NCBI GenBank assembly: GCA_946545145.1
Contig: CAMNNG010000033.1
Coordinates: 1 to 11,669 of the forward strand
Reading direction: 5' to 3'
Source: an uncultured Bacillota bacterium
GTDB taxonomy: Bacteria > Bacillota > Clostridia > Peptostreptococcales > Anaerovoracaceae
Length of the DNA: 11,669 nucleotides
The notes below the pieces were generated by a model. That model saw only the letters and a program-made list of their open reading frames with translations. It ran no database searches and was not told where the DNA came from. Both the position numbers and the translations under genes were made by a program. Positions 1-6,118 of this stretch are shown in pieces. The stretch's first letter is position 1; every line of letters starts with the position of its first letter.

Positions 1-5
1 GGATC

Positions 6-270
6 GGATTTTGGGTGTTTTTGATTTTTTTGAGCCGATTTTCCCAAATTTCTATTGGGGTTTCAGATAATATCTTTGCAATTAGCGCTGCACTCATGGA
101 ATCAGTTCCGACAGCCACTGTCAGTTGTCCCCAAGCTGCTCGGATCAGTAATTTATTACCAATTATTGACCTCTAACAGGGGGCGGCCGTGTCTCGCACA
201 CGTTCGCCCCCGCTCTCATGCATTCATTTTTGTGTGAATCGGCTTATTTTTTTCAAAAACACCCAATTCC
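6..270. mobile_element. Possible small non-autonomous element with imperfect terminal inverted repeats
   Basis: The two ends are related as inverted repeats. GGGTGTTTTTG at 13-23 is matched exactly by its complement at 254-264, and GCCGATT at 34-40 by its complement at 237-243 (allowing the same 10-nt spacer). The spacer holds a run of seven T on the plus strand at both ends (25-31 and 247-253), so that part is repeated directly, not inverted. Similarity continues outward to about 6 and 270 with one indel. The interior is AT-rich apart from a GC-rich hairpin at 179-211. No transposase motif is recognised, and no target-site duplication is obvious next to either end. The whole stretch 1-321 holds no gene I can support. 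A MITE-like remnant of an insertion sequence is the best guess. A structured RNA whose ends pair is the alternative. Confidence 0.4.
179..211. repeat. GC-rich hairpin inside the left-edge element
   Basis: GGGGGCG at 179-185 pairs perfectly with CGCCCCC at 205-211. CGTGT at 188-192 pairs with ACACG at 198-202. A two-base internal mismatch (one G-T wobble) lies between them, and the loop is CTCGC. It stands out strongly from its AT-rich surroundings. Neither strand has a T-run directly after the stem, so it is not a typical intrinsic terminator. It may be an internal structural part of the flanking element. Confidence 0.6.
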
Positions 271-321
271 ACCTTTGGCACTCGCATCATTGGTTGACAT
301 AATCTTGAAAATCACGCCGTC

Positions 322-831
322 TTATGCTATTCCAATCAACACAATGATCGCTCCGGCTGCGATAAACGGGCCGAGCGGGAATGCCGAACTCGTTTTGAGT
401 TTTCCAACAGCCAGTCCTGCCGCGGCAAAAGCTCCGGCAGCGACCATGGAGATGAGCATCGCCTTCATCATCCCCGGCCAGCCGAGAAATGCTCCCTCCG
501 CAAAGCAAAGAAGGATATCACCTCCACCGAACACAGGCCCGCGACCGTGGCTGGATCCCGAATCTGGTCCTGAAGCGAATTGTGAAATGAGATTTGCAAA
601 TATCATAAACCCAGGAAAGATCAGCGCTCCTGCTGCGGCGCCAAGCACGACATCCGCCAACGCCGCATCCGCAAGCGCTATATCAACAACTAGCCTTAAT
701 ATAGCCAGCAAAAGAAGACCGATGCTCCATTTGTCGCTGATCTGCATCGTCCGTATGTCTTCGGTCGCGGCCGCTGTCAGTATTACACCTGCGGTCAGAT
801 AGAGAAGGCTCTTTAAGATAATGTATGTCAT
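322..831 (-). CDS. Prepilin peptidase, A24 family (short, peptidase-only)
   Basis: This would be a membrane-embedded aspartic protease that removes leader peptides from type IV pilin-like or Tad pilin-like precursors. The 169-residue protein is mostly hydrophobic helices. The first catalytic Asp lies in ATEDIRTMQIS (D25) and the second in the family GxGD motif, here FGGGDILL (D105), followed by FLGWPG. A conserved-looking FPLGPF stretch occurs at 151-156. The N-terminal methylase domain of the larger PilD type is missing, as is usual for TadV/CpaA-like enzymes. A Gly/Ser-rich loop (about 87-99) precedes GGGD. The ATG at 831 was chosen because the membrane segment starts right after it, although the Shine-Dalgarno is weak (GCGGGAA). 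The frame stays open upstream to 969 without an ATG; a TTG at 945 would add 38 highly charged residues but has no ribosome site. No pilin or secretion genes are in view to show its substrate. Confidence 0.82.
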   Translation of the reverse strand: MTYIILKSLLYLTAGVILTAAATEDIRTMQISDKWSIGLLLLAILRLVVDIALADAALADVVLGAAAGALIFPGFMIFANLISQFASGPDSGSSHGRGPVFGGGDILLCFAEGAFLGWPGMMKAMLISMVAAGAFAAAGLAVGKLKTSSAFPLGPFIAAGAIIVLIGIA

Positions 832-876
832 CGTTCGTTCCCGCTTCTCGATGATCCTGCCTGCATCGGGATCACG

Positions 877-951
877 CTTTCTCAAATCACGCTTTTCCAG
901 AACATGCTTCTTCAAGTCATGTATCTTCAAATCCAGCTTCTTCAAATCAAA
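877..951. repeat. Five imperfect 15-bp tandem repeats upstream of the prepilin peptidase
   Basis: Units start at 877, 892, 907, 922 and 937. The third is CTTCTTCAAGTCATG and the fifth CTTCTTCAAATCAAA; the others vary at several positions. A weaker sixth copy (862-876) shares only the final ATCACG. Read on the minus strand in frame with the downstream peptidase, the units encode charged pentapeptides of the type DLKKL, DLKIH, DLKKH, VLEKR, DLRKR. No good start codon and ribosome site precede them, so they are more likely leader RNA or a vestigial N-terminal extension than expressed protein. Confidence 0.65.
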
Positions 952-952
952 T

Positions 953-983
953 AGGCTATATGGTAAATATTACCATATAGCCT
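953..983. promoter_or_regulatory. Perfect 14-bp-arm palindrome, candidate operator or terminator
   Basis: AGGCTATATGGTAA at 953-966 is followed by the 3-nt loop ATA and an exact complementary arm at 970-983. It lies between the end of the TetR gene and the prepilin peptidase. It overlaps the -10 and spacer of a good minus-strand promoter, which suggests a protein-binding operator. Alternatively it is an AT-rich terminator for tetR: on the minus strand the stem is followed by a moderately T-rich ATTTGATTTG, without a continuous T-run. Confidence 0.55.
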
Positions 984-995
984 TGCACTGTTCAA
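967..995 (-). promoter_or_regulatory. Predicted promoter for the prepilin peptidase
   Basis: On the minus strand, TTGAAC (990-995) and TAATAT (967-972) are separated by 17 bp. TG sits one base before the -10, giving an extended -10. Each hexamer matches the sigma-A consensus at four of six positions. A start near 960 would give a leader of about 130 nt that contains the 15-bp repeats. The -10 falls inside the palindrome at 953-983, so a bound repressor would block it. Confidence 0.45.
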
Positions 996-1035
996 TGTTC
1001 CGTCCTGTGTTCAACGCTCCATTCGCCTCAGCTGA

Positions 1036-1626
1036 TCAGTCTGCCTTGCACAGTCCCTTCAAAAACAGTGGGAGGATCTGCTGCGAATACTGGCAGAGCG
1101 GGTAGTTGCCGCTCGACAGGCACCAGTCATACATCATGCCGCGCTCGAATACAGAATACGCCTTCATGATGTCGTTGATGCTGAGGTCATCCCTGAAAAG
1201 CCCCTGCCTCTGCCCGTCGATAGTGATTTCTCTGAGCAGTCTGTAATACATCCTGTCCGGATCGAGCATATGTCTCTCGCCCTTCGTAAGGAGCTGGCTC
1301 GAAAAGAGCTGGCTCAGCATCGTTACGGGGACCGTGTTCTCGATCATCAGGAAAAGTTCCCGGTTAAGGTAGATCAGCTTTTCTAGCGGGTCAAGATCAG
1401 GATCTATCGTTTCTGCAAGTTCAGTGTATTTATCATCGAACAGGTAGCTGAGCGAGCCAAGGAGTTCATCCTTCGATGAAAAGTAATGATAGAACGATCC
1501 CTTTGATGTGCCCGATGCCTCTACGATATCGTCTATCGTAGTGGCGTCATAGCCCTGCTTGTAAAATAGCTGCCAGGCGGCCGCAACGATGCGGCCTTTC
1601 GTCTGTTTTTTCTTTGCTTTTGCCAT
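1036..1626 (-). CDS. TetR/AcrR-family transcriptional regulator
   Basis: This is a DNA-binding repressor-type protein of 196 residues, the usual length of the family. After a basic tail (MAKAKKKQTKGR), residues 10-56 form the typical TetR N-terminal helices, with the helix-turn-helix at about 28-47 (ATTIDDIVEASGTSKGSFY) followed by HYFSSKDELL. The rest is the variable helical ligand-binding and dimerisation domain, and its ligand cannot be told from sequence. The gene is divergent from the proline symporter putP, and the shared 199-bp region carries a near-palindrome over its own promoter. Self-regulation and control of putP are therefore the simplest inference. The ATG at 1626 fits the family N-terminus, but no clear Shine-Dalgarno precedes it. 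Confidence 0.88.
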   Translation of the reverse strand: MAKAKKKQTKGRIVAAAWQLFYKQGYDATTIDDIVEASGTSKGSFYHYFSSKDELLGSLSYLFDDKYTELAETIDPDLDPLEKLIYLNRELFLMIENTVPVTMLSQLFSSQLLTKGERHMLDPDRMYYRLLREITIDGQRQGLFRDDLSINDIMKAYSVFERGMMYDWCLSSGNYPLCQYSQQILPLFLKGLCKAD

Positions 1627-1670
1627 AGTTTTCGGATTATTCTTTTTGTAAATACATCTTTCTAAAACGT

Positions 1671-1699
1671 AGTCTAATATAATTTTGTTGGAATTTCAA
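1671..1699 (-). promoter_or_regulatory. Predicted tetR promoter
   Basis: On the minus strand, TTGAAA (1694-1699) and TAGACT (1671-1676) are 17 bp apart, matching the sigma-A consensus at five and four of six positions. The -35 lies within the near-palindrome at 1686-1701. The start of transcription would be near 1664, about 40 nt upstream of the tetR ATG. Confidence 0.45.
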
Positions 1700-1701
1700 C
1701 A
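1686..1701. promoter_or_regulatory. Candidate TetR operator
   Basis: TGTTG (1686-1690) and CAACA (1697-1701) form exact half-sites around a 6-bp centre, GAATTT, whose middle four bases (AATT) are also symmetric. It covers the -35 of the predicted tetR promoter, as expected for an autoregulatory operator. No binding evidence can be drawn from the sequence alone. Confidence 0.4.
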
Positions 1702-1750
1702 TATTCACCGCAAATATGACAAATATTTTCTACATTTAGTCCACAACACA

Positions 1751-1790
1751 GTCTATATTCCATTCTACTCTAAAAAGTATTATTATAGAC
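1751..1790 (+). promoter_or_regulatory. putP: Predicted putP promoter bracketed by inverted half-sites
   Basis: A plausible -35 TTCCAT (1758-1763) and -10 TATTAT (1781-1786) lie 17 bp apart; the -35 is a poor match. They sit between GTCTATA (1751-1757) and its exact complement TATAGAC (1784-1790), whose centres are 33 bp apart, about three helical turns. The core AGTCTA at 1750-1755 also occurs at 1671-1676 in the tetR -10, hinting that one regulator could touch both promoters. Transcription would start near 1793, followed by AGGAG at 1810-1814. Confidence 0.35.
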
Positions 1791-1825
1791 AGGCTGATTA
1801 AAACAGAACAGGAGATTTATATTTT

Positions 1826-3340
1826 ATGAACATTGAAATTGTTGTTTTCTTAGGATACTTCATAGTTTTGTTCTTCGTAGCGCTGGCATTTTTCCTGCGC
1901 GGCGTCAACAAGAACGAAAAGGACTTCTTCCTCGGTGGAAGGTCGATGGGACCATGGGTCACAGCGATGTCGGCTCAGGCCTCCGATATGTCGGCCTGGC
2001 TGCTGATGGGACTTCCTGGATCGATACTGGCCTTCGGCTTCGGACAGATGTGGATAGGCATCGGCCTCGCCCTCGGTACAGCTGCGAACTGGATATTCTG
2101 CGCTAAGAGGCTCAGGAAATTCTCGCAGGCTGCCGGTGACGCAATAACAGTGCCTCAATATCTGACGAACAGATTCGCCAGCAAAAGAAAGACCCTTCAG
2201 GTCGCATGCGCTATTATATTCCTCGTCGCCTTTACCGTATATGTCGCGTCGGCGTTCGTAGCAGGAGCATCCGTATTCTCGACCCTTTTCCCGGGTGTCA
2301 ACGAAAGGTTTGCAATGATCCTGTTTGCGCTGCTGATTATCGGATACACATTCCTTGGCGGATTCAAGGCCGTCTGCTGGACGGACTTCTTCCAGGGCAT
2401 CCTGATGCTGGTCGCTCTGCTTGCGGTCCCGATCATCGTATTCGCAACACAGAATCTTGATACATCCGCTCTTTCAACTGTATATCAATATACTGACGCA
2501 GCTACCGGCGAATTAGTTTCCTGCGATTTCGGAGCAGGACTGTTCAGCGCCAGCTGGCAGGATGTGCTTTCAGGTCTTGCCTGGGGACTCGGCTATTTCG
2601 GCATGCCGCATATAATAGTCAGATTCATGTCGATCGAAAAACCTTCGATGGTGAAGAAATCATCGATAATAGCCATCGTATGGGTCGCTCTTTCCCTCGG
2701 CGCAGCCTGCCTCATGGCTTATCAGGCAAGAATGATCATGGGCGAAGAGCTTTTGACTCAGGGTCTTCAGAAGACGGTATTCATAGCAATGGCAAGAGCG
2801 CTCTTCCCTGCGGCTATCTCGGGACTGCTGCTTGCAGCTATCATGGCAGCATCCGTATCAACAGCGGATTCACAGCTGCTGGTCGCTTCCAGTTCGTTCA
2901 CAGCCGATATCTATGATCCGATCATCAGGAAGCAGAAAGCAAGCGACAAAGAGATCCTGCTTGTAGGCCGCATCACCGTTATAGTGATAGCAATCATAGC
3001 ATTCCTGATCGCTTCTTCGAAGGGAGCAGGAGCTCAGGCTATCATGAATCTGGTAGAGAACGCCTGGGGAATATTCGGCGCCGCGTTCGGTCCGACAATG
3101 ATCCTTTCGTATTTCTGGCGCAGGTTCAACTACGCAGGCGCTTGCGCAAGCGTCATCTGCGGAGCCGCAGTCGATGTATTCTGGCTGTTCAAATGCAGTG
3201 CGACAGGCATCTATGAGATACTTCCGGGATTCATCGTAGGACTCGTTGTAGCAGTAGTAGTAACGCTGCTCACAAAAGAGCCTTCAAAAGAGGTCACAGA
3301 TATATTCGATAAAGCAACCAGCGCAGATTTCGATCTCTAA
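1826..3340 (+). CDS. putP: Sodium/proline symporter PutP
   Basis: This secondary transporter couples inward sodium flow to proline uptake across the cytoplasmic membrane, for nutrition or osmotic protection. The 504-residue length and 12-13 hydrophobic helices fit the solute:sodium symporter family. The stretch FFLGGRSMGPWVTAMSAQ (34-51), followed by ASDMSAWLLMGLPG (52-65), is the PutP hallmark; D54 corresponds to the sodium-site Asp of the E. coli protein. VSTADSQLLVASSS (344-357) carries the Ser/Thr pair of the sodium site (S345, T346). WTDFFQGILM (185-194) is another conserved family stretch. A clear AGGAG lies 11 nt before the ATG. The gene is monocistronic: the divergent tetR lies upstream and a terminator downstream. 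Proline is the likely substrate from motif similarity; a related solute cannot be excluded. Confidence 0.92.
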   Translation: MNIEIVVFLGYFIVLFFVALAFFLRGVNKNEKDFFLGGRSMGPWVTAMSAQASDMSAWLLMGLPGSILAFGFGQMWIGIGLALGTAANWIFCAKRLRKFSQAAGDAITVPQYLTNRFASKRKTLQVACAIIFLVAFTVYVASAFVAGASVFSTLFPGVNERFAMILFALLIIGYTFLGGFKAVCWTDFFQGILMLVALLAVPIIVFATQNLDTSALSTVYQYTDAATGELVSCDFGAGLFSASWQDVLSGLAWGLGYFGMPHIIVRFMSIEKPSMVKKSSIIAIVWVALSLGAACLMAYQARMIMGEELLTQGLQKTVFIAMARALFPAAISGLLLAAIMAASVSTADSQLLVASSSFTADIYDPIIRKQKASDKEILLVGRITVIVIAIIAFLIASSKGAGAQAIMNLVENAWGIFGAAFGPTMILSYFWRRFNYAGACASVICGAAVDVFWLFKCSATGIYEILPGFIVGLVVAVVVTLLTKEPSKEVTDIFDKATSADFDL

Positions 3341-3380
3341 GCTGCAATCTCTGCGATCTCAAAAAGAACATACAGATCAA

Positions 3381-3408
3381 AAAAGCTCAGTCGGCAGGCT
3401 GAGCTTTT
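3381..3408. terminator. Bidirectional intrinsic terminator between putP and the decarboxylase
   Basis: AAAAGCTCAG (3381-3390) and CTGAGCTTTT (3399-3408) form a perfect 10-bp stem with the loop TCGGCAGG. On the plus strand it ends in four T for putP, about 40 nt past its stop. On the minus strand it ends in six T, after the decarboxylase stop. It would therefore serve both convergent transcripts and probably marks the end of the long minus-strand operon. Confidence 0.85.
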
Positions 3409-3428
3409 ACAATATCTTTTACAATATC
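3405..3428. repeat. Perfect 12-bp tandem duplication beside the terminator
   Basis: TTTTACAATATC occurs twice head to tail (3405-3416, 3417-3428), directly after the decarboxylase stop codon on the minus strand. The first copy includes the T-run arm of the terminator. It looks like a small slippage duplication. Confidence 0.7.
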
Positions 3429-3430
3429 CT

Positions 3431-4783
3431 TTAACGCATTGCGATGTCCTCTAACGCGTCCGCAAGAGCAGTATAGTCTTCTGTCGTATTTCCGATGCCG
3501 CTGAGGCAGACCAGCGCCCGGCCATTCTTCTTCTCGCAGAATATCCCCTTTTCCATCAGGAGCGCTTCCAGATCTTCTGCCGCGATCCAATCCTCATCCG
3601 GCCCCTTCGGCCCATCCGTTCCAACAGGCTCGTCCGGTCCATCTGCACTGCGCCTCATCCTGATCACTATCTTGCTGCGGTCGATATGATCATCGATATC
3701 TCCGTAGAGCGTTTCAAGGCCCGGGATCCCGGCCGCCCTTTCATAGAAAAGGTCCAGTCCCCTGTCCCATCTTCGGAACAGTTCACTGCCATGCTTTTCT
3801 ATCAGATCAGCGTTGATCTCAAGGCTCGTCATCAGGATATATGACGGGCTGGAGCTCTCGATCATTTTCAGTTTTTCTTCTATCACTTCTGTATCGATCC
3901 TGCCTTCCGGGGCGCTGCTGCAGATATGGAGCACTGCGCTCTGCGTCATCGAGGCAAGCGTCTTATGCACGCTGCATGTAACGATATCCGCCCCCAGCTT
4001 CTCTGCCGGGACCAGTCTGCTGTGCGTATTGTCACCGGGCGCGCCGTCAACGTGCGCTCCATCACCGGTCACAACATCACCAGTAGACCCGCCAGCGTAT
4101 TTCTCAAAAAAGGCAAGATGCGCGCCGTGAGCCTGATCGACTATCAGTATCATTCCTGCATCGTGAGTCAGCTGCGCGATCTTTTCGATGTCGCTTACTA
4201 TACCATAGTAATTAGGCGATGTTACCAGGACGGCCGCAGCATCGGGGTTCGCGTCTATCGCTTCTTTGACAGAGCGGAACGGCCGCTCCATCGTGCCCGC
4301 CTGCTCTTCGTCCAAAGGCTCTTCACCGTCCCCTTCAGCTCCGCTGCATCCATCCGCCGCAGGCAGGGTCGCGCCCTCGACATCACCATCCCACAGTTTT
4401 TCCGGGGCCACAAAAACAGGCTGCGCGCCTGCGAGGCTGAGCCCGTTCAGGACAGCGCGGTGCGAATTCGTCCCTATTATCATCTTCCCGCCTTCCGGGA
4501 CGCACGTGAGTATCGACGCTATCAGCGCGCCGCTGGTCCCATTGACCATCAGATAGGATCTTTCTACATCAAAAAGAGCGGCGTATCTCTTCTGAACGCC
4601 GTCTATTATCCCGCTTGCTTCAAACAGGTCGTCAGCCCCCGGTATCTCCGTTATGTCCCAGTCGAGGAACCCGTCCAGAAAACTGTCGTATCCGAACTCA
4701 CGGTACAGCCGGCTGCCTTTGTGCCCCGGCATATGAAACGATACCGGGGCACTTTCTGCATGTTTTTTTAAATATTCCTTCAT
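3431..4783 (-). CDS. PLP-dependent Orn/Lys/Arg decarboxylase family protein
   Basis: The protein belongs to the aminotransferase-fold amino acid decarboxylases, which release CO2 from lysine, ornithine or arginine to give cadaverine, putrescine or agmatine. The opening SFHMPGHKGS (15-24) and the DITEIPGADDLF stretch (43-54) are typical of the family. NGTSGA lies at 81-86, VDQAHGAH at 215-222 (cofactor Asp D216) and SVHKTL at 271-276 (Schiff-base lysine K274). The 450 residues match the short YaaO-like branch without the N-terminal wing domain of the E. coli inducible enzymes. Three acidic, Gly/Pro/Asp-rich insertions interrupt it (about 137-166, 231-256 and 379-398). It starts 9 nt after the serS stop, with only a weak ribosome site (GAGAC), so it is likely translated with serS. 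The substrate cannot be told from sequence. Confidence 0.85.
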   Translation of the reverse strand: MKEYLKKHAESAPVSFHMPGHKGSRLYREFGYDSFLDGFLDWDITEIPGADDLFEASGIIDGVQKRYAALFDVERSYLMVNGTSGALIASILTCVPEGGKMIIGTNSHRAVLNGLSLAGAQPVFVAPEKLWDGDVEGATLPAADGCSGAEGDGEEPLDEEQAGTMERPFRSVKEAIDANPDAAAVLVTSPNYYGIVSDIEKIAQLTHDAGMILIVDQAHGAHLAFFEKYAGGSTGDVVTGDGAHVDGAPGDNTHSRLVPAEKLGADIVTCSVHKTLASMTQSAVLHICSSAPEGRIDTEVIEEKLKMIESSSPSYILMTSLEINADLIEKHGSELFRRWDRGLDLFYERAAGIPGLETLYGDIDDHIDRSKIVIRMRRSADGPDEPVGTDGPKGPDEDWIAAEDLEALLMEKGIFCEKKNGRALVCLSGIGNTTEDYTALADALEDIAMR

Positions 4784-4792
4784 CAGTCTCTA

Positions 4793-6073
4793 TTAGTCTC
4801 TGGGCACGATTCTCTCGCAGTTCATGTATCTCTGCAGAACTTCCGGTACGAGGATGGTTCCGTCTTCCTGCTGATAGTTTTCCATGATAGCCGCAACTGT
4901 TCTTCCTACTGCGAGGCCGGATCCGTTCAGTGTGTGGACGAATCTCGGTTTGCCGCCGTCTGCCGGACGGTATCTCAGGTTCATACGGCGTGCCTGATAG
5001 TCTTCGAAGTTGCTGCACGAAGAGATCTCGACATAGCGGCCGTAGCTCGGCATCCATACTTCGATGTCGTATGTCTTGCTTGCCGAAAAGCCCAGGTCTC
5101 CGGAGCAGAGCGTAACGACTCTGTACGGGAGTCCGAGAGCCTTGAGGATGTCCTCAGCGTTGTCAGTAAGCGACTCCAGCTCGTCATACGAACCTTCCGG
5201 CTCTACGAGCTTGACCATCTCGACCTTCTGGAACTGGTGCTGTCTTACCAGACCTCTCGTGTCGCGGCCTGCCGAGCCCGCTTCCTTACGGAAGCACGGT
5301 GTGTAAGCAGTCAGATACATCGGCAGCTTATCAGCCGGGAGTATCTCGTTAGCATAGTAGTTCGTCAGAGGTACTTCTGCCGTCGGGATGAGGAAGAAGT
5401 CCTTTGCCGGTACGTGGAACATGTCATCTTCGAACTTCGGAAGCTGGCCTGTTCCTGTCATCGAAGCTCTGTTGGCCATGAAGGGCGGAAGGAACTCTGT
5501 GTAGCCCTGCTCTTCAGTGTGCATGTCGAGCATCAGGTTGATGCACGATCTCTCAAGACGCGCAGCTGCTCCGGCATATACTGTGAATCTCGTTCCGGCA
5601 AGCTTCGCAGCTCTGTCGAAGTCGAGGATGTCGAGGTCTACGCCGAGATCCCAGTGGGCCTTCGGCTCGAAGTCGAACTTCGTCGGCTCGAGATATTTTC
5701 TTACTTCTACGTTCTGGCTGTCGTCGTCGCCTGTCGGGACGTCTGCAGCCGGTGTGTTCGGAACGTTCAGCTGAGCCTCACGGAGGTTCGCTTCAGCTTC
5801 CGATACCTGCTTATCGAGGACCTTGATCTTCTCGGCCAGCTCTTTGAGCTCAGCCATCAGCTCTGTCGTGTCCTCGCCCGCCTTCTTCATCTTCGGAATG
5901 TCTTTTCCCGCGACGCTCTGGCGGTTCTTCAACGTTTCGACCTCAGCGAGAAGCTCTCTTCTCTCCTTGTCATACTTGATGATGTTGTCGATGCCGAAGT
6001 CTCCCTGGCCTCTTCTTTCCACCGCCGCTTTGACTTCTTCAAAATTCTCTCTTACTCTCTTTACGTCTAACAT
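4793..6073 (-). CDS. serS: Seryl-tRNA synthetase
   Basis: This cytoplasmic class II aminoacyl-tRNA synthetase charges tRNA-Ser (and tRNA-Sec where present) with serine using ATP. The length of 426 residues is standard. Residues 1 to about 105 form the N-terminal antiparallel coiled coil that grips the long variable arm of tRNA-Ser. The catalytic core follows: TAEVPLTN (231-238) at the serine site, motif 2 [20 protein letters not shown] (261-280), [13 protein letters not shown] (351-363), and motif 3 with GSGLAVGR (384-391). All expected key residues are visible. A strong AAGGAGAAG (6076-6084) precedes the ATG. The gene lies 45 nt after the glutamine synthetase stop. That gap is too short for a T-box leader, so it has no private serine-sensing leader of that kind and probably depends on the upstream operon promoter. 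Confidence 0.97.
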   Translation of the reverse strand: MLDVKRVRENFEEVKAAVERRGQGDFGIDNIIKYDKERRELLAEVETLKNRQSVAGKDIPKMKKAGEDTTELMAELKELAEKIKVLDKQVSEAEANLREAQLNVPNTPAADVPTGDDDSQNVEVRKYLEPTKFDFEPKAHWDLGVDLDILDFDRAAKLAGTRFTVYAGAAARLERSCINLMLDMHTEEQGYTEFLPPFMANRASMTGTGQLPKFEDDMFHVPAKDFFLIPTAEVPLTNYYANEILPADKLPMYLTAYTPCFRKEAGSAGRDTRGLVRQHQFQKVEMVKLVEPEGSYDELESLTDNAEDILKALGLPYRVVTLCSGDLGFSASKTYDIEVWMPSYGRYVEISSCSNFEDYQARRMNLRYRPADGGKPRFVHTLNGSGLAVGRTVAAIMENYQQEDGTILVPEVLQRYMNCERIVPRD

Positions 6074-6118
6074 GTCTTCTCCTTAATATTGATCTTTATT
6101 CTCTTTCTCCCCGCTATT

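Noticed and set aside
2..97. Minus-strand frame open to the left edge, beginning MSAALIAKILSETP
   Set aside because: It reads like protein, but it is only 32 codons, has a weak ribosome site, crosses the inverted repeat, and an equally open plus-strand frame (3-176) overlaps it. Sequence left of the window would settle it.
179..211. GC-rich hairpin as an intrinsic terminator for the prepilin peptidase
   Set aside because: On the minus strand the stem is followed by TGTTAGAGG with no T-run, and it lies more than 100 nt past the stop codon.
218..802. Plus-strand frame opposite the prepilin peptidase
   Set aside because: The minus strand carries the catalytic Asp motifs; the plus-strand frame is low-complexity Ala/Ser/Pro.
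322..945. TTG at 945 as the start of the prepilin peptidase
   Set aside because: No Shine-Dalgarno precedes it, and the added 38 residues are only charged repeats; the ATG at 831 fits the membrane topology.
3926..4771. Plus-strand frame opposite the decarboxylase
   Set aside because: The sense strand has the intact PLP-binding motifs; the opposite frame has no family resemblance.
4934..6070. Long plus-strand reading frame opposite serS
   Set aside because: It mirrors serS codon by codon and has no family motif; it is a by-product of codon bias in the sense gene.
6074..6118. Possible T-box or other leader RNA before serS
   Set aside because: Only 45 nt separate the two genes, too short for a T-box, and no hairpin is evident.
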